Source of the DNA: an uncultured Dehalococcoidia bacterium
GTDB taxonomy: Bacteria > Chloroflexota > Dehalococcoidia > Lucifugimonadales > CATOSD01
Length of the DNA: 64,000 nucleotides
Assembly: GCA_951812395.1 (NCBI GenBank)
Contig: CATOSD010000001.1
Span: 310,001 to 374,000 of the forward strand
Direction of reading: 5' to 3'
Shown here piece after piece: positions 1 to 8,720 of this stretch (position 1 is its first letter; each line of letters starts with the position of its first letter). The notes beneath the pieces were generated by a model that worked only from the letters and a program-made list of their open reading frames with translations, ran no database searches and was not told the origin of the DNA. Made by a program: the position numbers and the translations under genes.

Positions 1-417
1 CAGCACAACGTCCGCCTCCGCCACTCTGGCGACGTCGCGAGCTCCCGGCACGAAACTGTGCGGATCGCTACCCGCTGGCAAGAGGCTGAAGACCTCTGCC
101 CTATCCCCGCCTATAACCGCAGCCCAGTCGGCGACAATGTTGGAGGTTGCAACAACCTGGAGAGGCGGGGTTGAGGGCGTAGGCGTGGCCGTGGCAGCGG
201 CCGCGGCGGTAGGCACGGCCGTTACCGCCGGCGCCTCCTGCGTTGGCTGGGCATCTATAGACGCACCGGACGACGCGGCTGTTGGCGATGGGGCTTCTGT
301 TCCCCGCGTGTCCTGGTCATCCGAGCAGGCCACCAGGAAAGCCAAACCGAACACGACAAGCCCCACAGCAAATGCCTGGGTCAGGTGTTGCAGACACTTA
401 TTGAGAGTTCGTATCAT
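1..417 (-). CDS. Zinc/manganese-type ABC transporter substrate-binding lipoprotein, 5' part only
   Basis: The reading frame starts at ATG 417 and runs off the left edge after 139 codons. It opens with a lipoprotein signal peptide (hydrophobic stretch ending LVACS, Cys near residue 31) and a Pro/Ala/Thr-rich linker to about residue 85. The mature domain begins VVATSNIVADW and continues with LLPAGSDPHSF, the pattern of ZnuA/TroA cluster A-I proteins, where that His is a metal ligand. A purine-rich AAGGGGAA lies about 12 bases upstream. The Fur-family gene lies upstream on the same strand, ending 141 bases away, which supports a zinc or manganese uptake role. The C-terminal lobe and any permease or ATPase genes lie outside the window. 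Confidence 0.82.
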   Translation of the reverse strand, partial: MIRTLNKCLQHLTQAFAVGLVVFGLAFLVACSDDQDTRGTEAPSPTAASSGASIDAQPTQEAPAVTAVPTAAAAATATPTPSTPPLQVVATSNIVADWAAVIGGDRAEVFSLLPAGSDPHSFVPGARDVARVAEADVVL

Positions 418-558
418 ATGCAATCCGAATTTCCCCTTCGTTATCATCGTAGTTCGGGGTCTTCTAAGTGAGTTCTGCCGCTGCCTAAGCAGCGCTGCTT
501 GTTGTCACCTGGCGATGCGCGGTACCGGGGTCTCAGCCGGTTGGAGCACACCCACCAT

Positions 559-957
559 CTACGCCCACTCGGCGGGGCAATTGCCGCAGATCACGTACAA
601 CTCGATCCGGTGGTCGACGACCTCTCCCGGAAGTTCGTGGCCGATGGAACTGAGCAACCGCTCGACCGAGGCAGCCCTGAACTCCTCCACCGCGCCGCAC
701 GCGACACATACGTAGTGGTGGTGGTGGCCGGCCCGGGAGACGGTGTAGACTTGGGATCCATCCATCAAGGCGAGTTTGCAGACCCCTCCCACCTCCAGAA
801 GGAGTTTCACGGTGCGATACACCGTTGCCCTGCCCACCGAAGGCAACTCTTCACAGAGCGCCTCGATTGTGAAGCCGCCGCGCCTGTGCTCCAGATGATC
901 GGCTATCGCTTTCCTGGGACTAGTGACCCTGACGCCGCGGTCCTTCAGTGCGGCCAT
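559..957 (-). CDS. Fur-family metalloregulator (Fur/Zur type)
   Basis: A 132-residue protein with the Fur layout. An N-terminal winged helix contains SVGRATVYRTVKLL, the recognition helix pattern. It is followed by the HHHHYVCVACG metal segment and a second Cys pair near the C terminus (VICGNC), so both CxxC structural zinc pairs are present. A TTG directly before ATG 957 is an alternative start. The best ribosome-binding sequence (AGGAG) is about 20 bases upstream, so the start is uncertain by a few codons. Its neighbour is a zinc-type binding protein, which suggests Zur. However, a Fur-box-like palindrome overlaps its own promoter and the same motif class precedes two siderophore-type operons, which suggests iron. 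Both assignments are inference. Confidence 0.85.
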   Translation of the reverse strand: MAALKDRGVRVTSPRKAIADHLEHRRGGFTIEALCEELPSVGRATVYRTVKLLLEVGGVCKLALMDGSQVYTVSRAGHHHHYVCVACGAVEEFRAASVERLLSSIGHELPGEVVDHRIELYVICGNCPAEWA

Positions 958-1042
958 CAATACCTGATGTATGTTCGAATCTCCTATTTGATATGCTATC
1001 TCAGTTTAAGTTAAAGTACTATTGGCTAGACATTCCTATAGA

Positions 1043-1079
1043 ATGACATACAGTATCATATAGGATTTGACCCTGTCAA
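1043..1079 (-). promoter_or_regulatory. Promoter and Fur-box-like operator of the Fur-family gene
   Basis: On the minus strand TTGACA (1079-1074) is followed after 16 bases by GATACT (1057-1052). The plus-strand 17-mer ATGACATACAGTATCAT (1043-1059) covers the -10. Its inner 15 bases match 10 of 14 defined positions of the Bacillus 7-1-7 Fur box TGATAATNATTATCA. This suggests autoregulation. From about 1080 to 1256 I see no further gene or motif. Confidence 0.45.
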
Positions 1080-1589
1080 CACCAACTCTTTCCTAGATTC
1101 GTCACTGAAGCGAGACCATCCAGCCAGGAGTTAACAATTGCGGATGCACCTCTCCGTCACCATGCTGGGCATCATCGAGGTGGCCGTCGGAGAGGACCCG
1201 TCGGTAGACGATGGATAGCGCTCGGTCATGGACGGACGCCATCGTTCCCTACAGTAGGACCTCCCACCGAAAAGTTCGCAAATCGGTACGCCTTGGCCCA
1301 CCAGTTCATAGCTAAGACCTGAGAAGACTCGAACTTCTCTGACGAACACACCTACGGCTGGTCCCATCCGACCGTGCTGTGTTAGCCGCAATGGAAAGCT
1401 GCGACGAATCGGTGGGCGGGCGAGCCAATCTTGAATTCCTCCGCAGCCGTCAGGATTCAAGCGTCACCTTAACGCGTCCACCTCATCTCAACCGATAGAG
1501 TCGGACCTTCGGGCGTCACGCAGCTGGGCGCTTTCCTACGGGCTCATGAACGCCGTTTCTTGCCACTGCCAGAGTACTGGTGGGCGCAA

Positions 1590-1618
1590 TTGACAAGTTA
1601 CATGATACTTACTATCAT
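1590..1618 (+). promoter_or_regulatory. Operon 1 promoter overlapped by Fur-box-like operator
   Basis: TTGACA (1590-1595), 17 bases, then TATCAT (1613-1618), a near-consensus sigma-70 promoter. The perfect inverted repeat ATGATA-N5-TATCAT (1602-1618) spans spacer and -10. Its core TGATACTTACTATCA matches 12 of 14 defined bases of the TGATAATNATTATCA Fur box. Bound repressor would cover the -10, the usual iron-repression layout. The predicted 5' leader to the first start codon is about 200 nt. Confidence 0.7.
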
Positions 1619-1692
1619 CACGTTGTCGCTGATTTCAGCAGTCACATGCCTTATAATATATTCGCACTCGGACAACTGAGCGGCATCTGTAC

Positions 1693-1707
1693 TGATACGA
1701 GATATCA
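1693..1707. promoter_or_regulatory. Second Fur-box-like palindrome, copy A
   Basis: TGATA-N5-TATCA, a perfect 5-bp inverted repeat with the same outer half sites as the main operator, about 90 bases downstream of it. The half sites are kept in copy B while the spacer differs, which supports selection on the half sites. Confidence 0.45.
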
Positions 1708-1827
1708 TTATATGTCGCATTCATCCACAACATGGTACGGATGTAAACATCTGCTGTCGATCTTATCCTCGCAATGTAGGCGGTGTGAAATACAGGCCCT
1801 AGGAAAGCCACGAAGGACGACACCGGC

Positions 1828-3564
1828 ATGATGGTCCATCGGAAGATGCTGGCGCTGACGGAGGGCGCGCGCGCTCGAATCACCCTCACCGTGGCGTTGG
1901 GGTTAGCGATCTCCGGCACATTCATCGCGCAGGGCGTGGTCGTGGCCCTCGTGGTCAGCCGCATCCTTGCCGGCGAGCCTTGGACGGGGGTGCTCGCCCT
2001 CGTAGGCGTTGTCGCTCTGTTGGCGGCGCTTCGCGCGGTACTGCTCCGGTGGCGAGAGATGAGCTCCATGCTCACCGCCGCGGAGGTGAAGGTGGCCCTG
2101 CGCCAGCGGCTCTACCGGGTGCTTCTTGCTCTCGGTCCTGGGTACATGGAACGGACGCGGACGGGAACGGTGCAATCCACCCTCGTGGACGGCGTGGAAG
2201 CTCAAGAAGCCTACATGGGCTACTACCTGCCACAGTCCATTGTCGCGCTGGCCGTGCCCTTGGCAGTGGTGGGGTACATCTGCGTCCTCAGCCCTCTGGT
2301 GGGTGTGGTCGTGCTGGTGTGTGTGCTGGCTGTTCCCCTGGTGCCGCGCCTGTGGGATGGGCTGCTAGGCGAGTACGGCCAGCGGCACTGGCGGGCGTAT
2401 ACGGACCTAAACTCCCAGTTCGTGGACAGTATGCAGGGAATGGTGACGCTGAAGGCGCTCAACGCCAGCGAGCGCCGGGGGCGAGTCCTCCAGGACGCCA
2501 CGCTCGCGCTCTACCGGGCGACGATGGCGCAACTCTCCATCTCCATGATCCGCAACGGCGTCGTAGGGCTGGCGATGAGCGCAGGCGTGGCGATGGCCGT
2601 TGCCGTGGGCGCGTTCCAGGTGGCGGACGGAGCGCTCAGCCTGACAGGGCTCCTCGTGGTGCTGTTCCTCACGGGGGAGTGCTTCCGTCCGTTGGTGGAG
2701 TTGGACTCATACTGGCACAAGGGTTACATGGGCGTGTCCGCCTCCACGGGCATCTTCGCGCTTTTGGAAGCAAAGCCTGAAGTGGCTGACCCTGTGGCCG
2801 CGCCGACGCACCCGGAGCCTTCGAGCACGCCGAAGTCCATCGCCTTCGTTACTGTCACCTTTGCCTACCACCCGGATAACGCGCCAGCACTCGACGGCCT
2901 GTCGTTCAGCATGGACGCAGGGCAGAGCCTTGGCCTCGTTGGTCAGTCGGGGGCGGGGAAGAGCACCGTTGTTGCGCTGCTGCTGCGGTTCTTCGACCCC
3001 CAGCAGGGGCGCGTGGAGATTGAGGGCGTGGACATCCGCGACTACCCCCTGGAGATGCTGCGCGGCCTCATCGCCGTGGTGTCCCAGGACACCTACCTCT
3101 TTCATGGGACGGTAGAGGACAACCTCCGGCTCGGGAAGTCCGGAGCCTCCCTAGAGGAGCTGGAAGCGGCGGCGCGGGCGGCGAACGCCCACGAGTTCAT
3201 CACCGCACTCCCCGATGGATATCAGACCGTGGTCGGAGAACGGGGAGCGAAGCTCTCCGGGGGCGAGCGCCAGCGCATCGCCATCGCGAGGGCGTTGCTA
3301 AAGGATGCGCCTATCCTCATCCTGGACGAGGCGACATCCAGCCTGGACGGCGTGAACGAGAGTTCCATCCGTGACGCGCTGGAGCGGCTGGCCCGGGGAC
3401 GGACGACCATCACCATCGCCCACCGGTTCTCCTCCGTCGTCCACGCCGACCGCATCGTGGTCCTGGACGAGGGGCGGGTGGTTGAAGCTGGCCGCCACCA
3501 AGAGCTGATGGAGCGGCGCGGCGCGTATGCCCGCCTCGTCCTGGCGCAGCAGGAGGCTATATGA
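1828..3564 (+). CDS. ABC exporter-type half transporter (permease-ATPase fusion), siderophore-associated
   Basis: A 578-residue type IV ABC half transporter. The N-terminal half (about 20-300) carries six hydrophobic segments. The C-terminal nucleotide-binding domain has Walker A QSGAGKST near residue 372, the signature LSGGERQR near 475, Walker B ILILDEATSSLD, and the switch His in TIAHRF. ATG 1828 is preceded by GAAGGACG at good spacing. Its stop overlaps the start of the next half transporter (ATGA), so the two probably form a heterodimer. In front of a siderophore binding protein and FecCD importer, this pair resembles YbtPQ/IrtAB, which move ferric siderophore or release iron at the inner membrane. 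A CydDC-like or drug exporter role is possible, but the context favours metallophore traffic. Confidence 0.85.
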   Translation: MMVHRKMLALTEGARARITLTVALGLAISGTFIAQGVVVALVVSRILAGEPWTGVLALVGVVALLAALRAVLLRWREMSSMLTAAEVKVALRQRLYRVLLALGPGYMERTRTGTVQSTLVDGVEAQEAYMGYYLPQSIVALAVPLAVVGYICVLSPLVGVVVLVCVLAVPLVPRLWDGLLGEYGQRHWRAYTDLNSQFVDSMQGMVTLKALNASERRGRVLQDATLALYRATMAQLSISMIRNGVVGLAMSAGVAMAVAVGAFQVADGALSLTGLLVVLFLTGECFRPLVELDSYWHKGYMGVSASTGIFALLEAKPEVADPVAAPTHPEPSSTPKSIAFVTVTFAYHPDNAPALDGLSFSMDAGQSLGLVGQSGAGKSTVVALLLRFFDPQQGRVEIEGVDIRDYPLEMLRGLIAVVSQDTYLFHGTVEDNLRLGKSGASLEELEAAARAANAHEFITALPDGYQTVVGERGAKLSGGERQRIAIARALLKDAPILILDEATSSLDGVNESSIRDALERLARGRTTITIAHRFSSVVHADRIVVLDEGRVVEAGRHQELMERRGAYARLVLAQQEAI

Positions 3565-5357
3565 GCACCATATCGACCAATCGCCGCAGCGAATGGGAGT
3601 TCGCGCCACGCAGCGGCAGATTGGGGTCTGGGTTCTGGCAACTGCTCCGCATCCTGCGCCCGTACTACTGGCTGATGGGAATCAACGTGCTTACGGGCAT
3701 CTTGAACCACGGCTTCATGATCACCGCCGCTGGGATTGGCGCTTACATGGTGGGAAGAGTAGCGACGGGGGCGGCGGCTGAAGATCTCTACTTCAGCGCC
3801 TTCGTGCTCGGCGGCGCCGTGGTCGGCAGGGCGGTGGCGGCCTGGGCGGAGATGTGGCTGGCGCACGACCTCGCCTACCGCATCCTCGCGGAGCTCCGCA
3901 TCTGGCTCTATCAGGCGCTGGACCGGCTGGCGCCGGGCTATCTTCTTGACCGGCGCTCCGGCGACCTCTCCGCCGCGGCGATGGCCGACGTGGACACCAT
4001 CGAGTGGTTCTACGCTCACACGGTGGGGACGTTCATCGTGGCGGTCCTGGTGCCGATGGGAGCGCTCCTTACCCTCGCGGCGATGCACTGGCTGCTTCCC
4101 CTGGCGCTGCTCCCCGCGACTATGGCGGTGGCGACCGTTCCCTTCTGGTTGCGCAAGCGGTCGGCAGCCCAGGGCCGGAGACTGCGAGAGACCCTGGGTT
4201 CGCTGAACGCGGAGGTAGTCGACGGCGTTCAGGGACTCCGTGAGGTCGTGGCCTTCGGGCAGGGACGGCGCTTCCTGGAAGGGCTGCTGCAGAGCAGCCG
4301 GAGCCTGGTGGGCGCACAGGTCGCCCATGGACGCAGAGCAGGTGGAGAACATGCGGTCACGTCCGTCCTTATGACGCTGGGGATGGTAAGCATTGTCATC
4401 TCCGCAGCCTACCTGGTGTCCTCCGGCTCCCTCGCGCCCGCGCTCTATCCGGTCGTCATCATCCTCGCCATCTTCATCTTCGGGCCAGTGACCAACATCA
4501 CCGGCATCGCGGAGAGCCTTGGCGTGGTCTTCGCGGCGGCTGACCGGGTTTTTGCCGTGCTGAACGCGCCCGCTCCTGTGCGGGACACGGCGGTGGCGCC
4601 GCCCTATGGCCCGGTGGTACCCCGCATCGAGTTCAAGGCTGTGAGCTTCCACTACGCCCCGGATCTGCCTCCGGCGCTGGACGCAGCTAGCTTCTCCGTA
4701 GAGCCGGGCGAGAGCGTGGCCCTTGTGGGCCACTCCGGCGCGGGGAAGTCCACCTGCATCCATCTGCTCATGCGATTCTGGGATGTCACGGACGGCGCCA
4801 TCACTGTCGGCGCGCATGACGTCCGGGCATTCCCGCAGAGCACCCTGCGCGAGCTCATCGCCTGGGTGTCGCAGGACATCTACCTGTTCAACATGACCAT
4901 CCGCGAGAACATCCGCCTGGCGCGCCCGGATGCTTTGGACGCGGAGGTTGAAGAGGCCGCAAGGGTCGCTCTGGCGCATGACTTCATCATGCGGATGCCC
5001 CAGGGGTATGAGACCAACGCCGGTGAGCGGGGGGTCCAGATGTCTGGGGGCCAGCGACAGCGTATCGCAATCGCGCGGGCGGTCCTCAAGGACGCGCCCA
5101 TCGTGGTGATGGACGAGGCCGTCTCCAACCTGGATGCCGAGAACGAGCGCCTCCTCAGGGAGGCGATGGCCCGCGTCCGCGCTGGCCGTACCACCCTCGT
5201 CATCGCGCACCGGCTGTCCACCATCCGCAGCGCCGACCGCATCATCGTCCTGGAGAAGGGACGCACTGTGGAGGCCGGCCCACATGACTCCCTGCTCGCC
5301 GCCGGGGGTGTGTACGCGGATCTGGTCGCCTTCCAACGGCAGGCCATTCCCTTGTGA
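3561..5357 (+). CDS. ABC exporter-type half transporter, partner subunit
   Basis: A 598-residue half transporter starting at the ATGA overlap with the preceding gene. It has a six-helix membrane domain (about 25-310) and a nucleotide-binding domain with Walker A HSGAGKST, signature MSGGQRQR, Walker B IVVMDEAVSNLD and VIAHRLS. Both catalytic Glu residues of the pair are present, so there is no sign of a degenerate ATP site. It is the likely heterodimer partner of the upstream protein. The next gene starts about 110 bases downstream with its own ribosome-binding site but no visible terminator between, consistent with one operon. Confidence 0.85.
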   Translation: MSTISTNRRSEWEFAPRSGRLGSGFWQLLRILRPYYWLMGINVLTGILNHGFMITAAGIGAYMVGRVATGAAAEDLYFSAFVLGGAVVGRAVAAWAEMWLAHDLAYRILAELRIWLYQALDRLAPGYLLDRRSGDLSAAAMADVDTIEWFYAHTVGTFIVAVLVPMGALLTLAAMHWLLPLALLPATMAVATVPFWLRKRSAAQGRRLRETLGSLNAEVVDGVQGLREVVAFGQGRRFLEGLLQSSRSLVGAQVAHGRRAGGEHAVTSVLMTLGMVSIVISAAYLVSSGSLAPALYPVVIILAIFIFGPVTNITGIAESLGVVFAAADRVFAVLNAPAPVRDTAVAPPYGPVVPRIEFKAVSFHYAPDLPPALDAASFSVEPGESVALVGHSGAGKSTCIHLLMRFWDVTDGAITVGAHDVRAFPQSTLRELIAWVSQDIYLFNMTIRENIRLARPDALDAEVEEAARVALAHDFIMRMPQGYETNAGERGVQMSGGQRQRIAIARAVLKDAPIVVMDEAVSNLDAENERLLREAMARVRAGRTTLVIAHRLSTIRSADRIIVLEKGRTVEAGPHDSLLAAGGVYADLVAFQRQAIPL

Positions 5358-5467
5358 ACATCATTAACCGAAATTGTGACCACGCTGCGGGCCCGGCTTC
5401 CTCGCTTTCCAGCCCCGCAGCTGACCGATCAGGCAAGCACAAAACAAGCACACAGGAGAGAGGTCTT

Positions 5468-6598
5468 ATGAAGTATGTAATCGTAGTCTTGGTTCTGATG
5501 CTGCTGGTGGGGTGCACCGAAACAACGCCAACCGCGACCCCGCAGCCGGAGGCCACACAGGCGCCCGCCGCCACGGCGACGGCAACGCCAACGGCGACCT
5601 CGCAGCCGGAGGCCACCCAGGCGCCCGCCGCCACGTCGGCGCCCCCCACGGCGGCAACGCCAACGGCTACCGCGCAACCGGAGGCCACCCAGGCGCCCGC
5701 CGCCACGTCGGCGCCCCCCACGGCGACGCCTTCCACCGTCTCGCTGACGGACAGCACGGGGGAGCGCCTGACCTTTACGACGCGGCCTGTCCGCGTGGCA
5801 TGTCTCACGGAGATCTGCCCGGACATCATGGCCGAGTTGGGACTGGAGCCCGTGGCGGTCAATGACCCGCTCTCCTCAGATCCGCGGTTCTTCGGTAGCA
5901 GGGCGGACGAGTTCCGATTGATCGGCGGGTCGTTCTTCGAGCCCAGCCTGGAAGACATCGCTGCCGCTGAGCCGGACCTCGTGATCGGGCTCGGGGGCGT
6001 GCATGACGGCCTGCGGGACGCGCTGCGGCCCATCGCGCCGCTATACATTGTGAACCCCCTGACCTATGAGGACTCCATCCGCTACCTGAAAGAGATTGGG
6101 GCGGCGATGGGACGGTCGGCGGAGGCTGAGGAGGCGGCGCAACGATTCCTGAGCAAGCTGGAAGACTACAAGGCGCGCTCGCCCAAGGACCGCACGGCCT
6201 TGGTGATGTATGGTTCCGACGTCAATTTTGGCATCGACACCGAGGGCGCACTGACCGGCGGGCTTCTGGCGGAAGTGACCGGCTACCCCTGGCCGAAGCC
6301 GCCTCCGGACCAGGGCGGACACGCGTCTGGAGGCATGCAGTTCTCCCTGGAGGGGGTCCTCAGCATCGACCCCGACGTAATCTTCATTCAGACCATCGCT
6401 TTCCCCGGGTTCCAGCCGCCGCCTCTGGCGGAACAGCTCGCCGCGAACCCGCTGTGGGGCGAACTTCGAGCGGTTCAGAACGGCGAGATCCACGAGGTCA
6501 GCTTCAGTCTCTGGAGCACCGGTCGCGGGACCCGGTCCCTGGGACTGGTGCTGGATGAGGCGATGCCCCTGCTCTACCCGGACGTATTCGGTAACTAG
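5468..6598 (+). CDS. Siderophore/heme/B12-type ABC substrate-binding lipoprotein
   Basis: A 376-residue cluster A-II binding protein (FecB/BtuF fold). ATG 5468 is chosen because AGGAGAGAGG lies just upstream and it gives a short signal peptide ending LLVGC, whereas the frame stays open further upstream. A linker of three imperfect TP-Q-PEATQAPAAT repeats (about 20-90) tethers the domain. The mature part shows the family landmarks: RVACLTEICPDIMAELGL, SLEDIAAAEPDLVIGL, and a C-terminal lobe with SLEGVLSIDPDVIF. It probably delivers the ferric chelate to the two permeases downstream. The ligand cannot be told from sequence. Confidence 0.88.
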   Translation: MKYVIVVLVLMLLVGCTETTPTATPQPEATQAPAATATATPTATSQPEATQAPAATSAPPTAATPTATAQPEATQAPAATSAPPTATPSTVSLTDSTGERLTFTTRPVRVACLTEICPDIMAELGLEPVAVNDPLSSDPRFFGSRADEFRLIGGSFFEPSLEDIAAAEPDLVIGLGGVHDGLRDALRPIAPLYIVNPLTYEDSIRYLKEIGAAMGRSAEAEEAAQRFLSKLEDYKARSPKDRTALVMYGSDVNFGIDTEGALTGGLLAEVTGYPWPKPPPDQGGHASGGMQFSLEGVLSIDPDVIFIQTIAFPGFQPPPLAEQLAANPLWGELRAVQNGEIHEVSFSLWSTGRGTRSLGLVLDEAMPLLYPDVFGN

Positions 6599-6604
6599 GG
6601 CGCC

Positions 6605-7666
6605 TTGTCCAGGAGCAGCCAAGCAGCGACAGCCGGGCCCGTGAGCACGCGGCGGGAGCCCGTCAAGCTTCTTCTGATTGCCACGGGCTTGCTCCTGTGC
6701 ATCTTCTTGGCGGCCTCGCTCTCCCTCGCCAACGGCATACCCAAGCTCTCGATGGCGGAGGCATGGGGCATCCTCTGGGGAGAGGAGGCGGAGCGCCTGG
6801 CGTGGTTGTCCGTCCGCGAGTTGCGCGCTCCCCGGGTGGCGCTCGCCGTCATCAGCGGGGCGGCGCTGGGCTTGGCGGGGGCGATGATGCAGGACGGGCT
6901 TCGAAACCCACTGGCGGCCCCGGAGCTCCTGGGCGTGGCCTCCGGGGCCTCCCTTGCCGTGGCAGTTGTCACCCTCTTCCAGGTTCCGCTGCTCCTGGTG
7001 TTTTATCCCTGGGCGGCACTCACGGGCGGCCTGCTCGCGGGGGCCGTGGTGATCTTCGCAGCAAAGCGAGCGCAGAGCCCTCTGCAGGTCGTGCTCGTCG
7101 GCGTCGCGGTGACGGCATTCATCAATGCGTGCATCATCGCCCTCATCAGTCTGGCGGGGACGAGCGGGTCGGTCCTCGTCCTGTTCTACTTCCTGCTGGG
7201 CAGCTTGGCGAACAGAACGTGGGAGCATGTCTGGATAGCCGCGCCCTGGGTGGTGGTCTGCCTCCCCCTGGGCCTGCTGCTGGCGCGACCGTTAAACACG
7301 CTCCGCCTGGGCGACCATGCAGCGCAGTCGTTGGGGATGAGAGTCGGACGCGTTCGGACGCTGGTCCTCCTGATCGGCGCCGGGCTTGTGGCCGCGGTGG
7401 TGGCCGTCACCGGCCCTATCGGGTGGATAGGGCTGCTTGCCCCGCATCTAACCCGTCGAGCCCTACGCAGTGAGGACCCGCGCAAGGTGCTTGCCTTCTC
7501 CGCGCTCACGGGCGCCGCGCTCCTCACGATGGCGGACGTTGGAGCGAAACTCGCCATCGCCCCCGCGGAGACGCCCGTGGGGCTATGGACGGCGGTGCTG
7601 GGCGGGCCGGTCCTGCTTCTGCTGCTCAGGGACAGGATTCTCAGGAGCGACCATGAGCGCGACTGA
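6605..7666 (+). CDS. FecCD-family ABC permease 1
   Basis: A 353-residue polytopic membrane protein of the BtuC/FecCD family, about nine to ten hydrophobic segments, with the family's RAPRVALAVISGAALGLAGAM and RNPLAAPELLGVASGA region and GPIGWIGLLAPHLTR near the C terminus (ATPase coupling). The open frame starts at TTG 6605, six bases after the binding-protein stop. GTG 6641 in the same frame is an alternative, and neither has a strong ribosome-binding site. The gene overlaps the next permease by 14 bases. Together they would form a heterodimeric importer channel such as FecCD or FhuB halves. Confidence 0.87.
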   Translation: MSRSSQAATAGPVSTRREPVKLLLIATGLLLCIFLAASLSLANGIPKLSMAEAWGILWGEEAERLAWLSVRELRAPRVALAVISGAALGLAGAMMQDGLRNPLAAPELLGVASGASLAVAVVTLFQVPLLLVFYPWAALTGGLLAGAVVIFAAKRAQSPLQVVLVGVAVTAFINACIIALISLAGTSGSVLVLFYFLLGSLANRTWEHVWIAAPWVVVCLPLGLLLARPLNTLRLGDHAAQSLGMRVGRVRTLVLLIGAGLVAAVVAVTGPIGWIGLLAPHLTRRALRSEDPRKVLAFSALTGAALLTMADVGAKLAIAPAETPVGLWTAVLGGPVLLLLLRDRILRSDHERD

Positions 7667-8720
7667 CGGGCGGACAGACGCAGCGGACGGGCGCGCTTGG
7701 GGGGCCAGGCGATTCTCCATGCTGCTCGCCGTGGGGCTGGCGCTCATCGGAGTGCTGTTCGTCGTGCATTTGTGCACGGGCACGGTGCGCCTGGGACCGG
7801 GCGAGGTACTGGCGGCGCTCCTGGGACGGCATACCGAGGACCTGCATCGGACCGTGGTCTGGGACCTGCGACTTCCCAGGTCGCTAATCGCCATCGTCGC
7901 TGGAGCGCTGCTGGGAACGGCTGGGGCGGTTCTCCAAGTCGTTATGCGGAACAACCTGGCGGAGCCGGGCATCACCGGCGTGACGGCGGGGGGAATTCTC
8001 GTCGCCGTTCTGTGGATCGCGGGAATCGGAGGGCTTCCGCACCCTGGGCGTTTCATGCCCCTCGTCGTGTTGCTTGGGTGCTTGGGTGCAGGCGCGGTGG
8101 TCTTCGCCCTGAGTTGGCGCGGCGGAGTCCATCCGCTGCGGCTGGTGCTCAGCGGGGTGTTGGTCAGCGCCATCTTATCGTCCGTGACGGCGTTCATCAT
8201 GCTGCGCGCCCAGGCCGGCGTGGGCGGCATCCTCCCCTGGATCATCGGATCGTTGAATGGCCGCGTCTGGGTTCACTGGGACCAGCTGTGGCCGTGGGCG
8301 GTGGCAGTGCTGCCGTTGGCGCTCCTGGCCGCCCGGCCTCTGAATGTCCTCCAACTTGGGGACAGCGTGGCCGCCACCAAGGGGATGCGGGTCAACGTGA
8401 CGCGCACCGCGCTCTTCTGCCTCGCCGCCCTGCTCACCGCGGCGGCGGTTTCGGTTGTGGGAGCGGTCGGGTTCCTCGGTCTCGTCGCCCCGCACATCGC
8501 GCGATGGCTGACCGGGGAGGATGCCCGCCGCCTGCTGCCGGTGGCCGCTGTGGCTGGCGCCGCGCTGCTCGTCGGAGCGGACATCGTTTCCCAAGGGGTC
8601 ACCATACGCCCACCCTTCCCGTCGCCGCAACATCGGCCGGGGCTTCCAGTAGGAGCGGTTATGGCGTTCATCGGGGCGCCGTTCTTCCTCTATATCCTTC
8701 GCCGGGGGGCGGCGAGATGA
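7653..8720 (+). CDS. FecCD-family ABC permease 2
   Basis: A 355-residue FecCD-type permease. The start ATG 7653 is preceded by AGGAGCGACC inside the end of the previous gene; the frame is open further upstream but without a start signal. Motifs include LRLPRSLIAIVAGALLGTAGA, MRNNLAEPGITGVTAGG and VGFLGLVAPHIAR. One short loop (ADIVSQGVTIRPPFPSPQH) is a little unusual for the family and may reflect local divergence. The stop overlaps the ATPase start by four bases (ATGA), so translation is probably coupled. Confidence 0.87.
   Translation: MSATDGRTDAADGRAWGARRFSMLLAVGLALIGVLFVVHLCTGTVRLGPGEVLAALLGRHTEDLHRTVVWDLRLPRSLIAIVAGALLGTAGAVLQVVMRNNLAEPGITGVTAGGILVAVLWIAGIGGLPHPGRFMPLVVLLGCLGAGAVVFALSWRGGVHPLRLVLSGVLVSAILSSVTAFIMLRAQAGVGGILPWIIGSLNGRVWVHWDQLWPWAVAVLPLALLAARPLNVLQLGDSVAATKGMRVNVTRTALFCLAALLTAAAVSVVGAVGFLGLVAPHIARWLTGEDARRLLPVAAVAGAALLVGADIVSQGVTIRPPFPSPQHRPGLPVGAVMAFIGAPFFLYILRRGAAR

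Larger units (their letters stand above)
1257..1798. repeat. Long direct repeat, copy A: leader of metallophore operon 1
   Basis: A 542-bp stretch almost identical to 9859-10402 (8.6 kb apart), with scattered substitutions and a net 2-bp difference near the end. It ends 29 bases before the first gene of operon 1. It contains a conserved hairpin GAGAAG(N7)CTTCTC at 1321-1339, a GCTGATTTCAGC palindrome, a promoter and two Fur-box-like palindromes. A minus-strand frame (1131-1460) is open in both copies, but most differences change the amino acid, so I read it as non-coding. Confidence 0.9.

Noticed and set aside
1131..1460. Open minus-strand frame conserved in both leader repeats (also 9847-10062)
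   Set aside because: Between the two copies most base changes alter the amino acid and the ends differ, so conservation is at DNA level rather than protein level.
1440..1600. Possible cobalamin or other metal riboswitch in the leader repeat
   Set aside because: CCGTCAGGAT and TGCCACTGCC recall parts of the B12 box region, but the full box and the ordered helices are missing.
3222..5336. Very long minus-strand open frame (704 codons) opposite the ABC exporters
   Set aside because: It is a high-GC shadow of two well-recognised ABC genes, rich in Arg/Gly/His with no family pattern.
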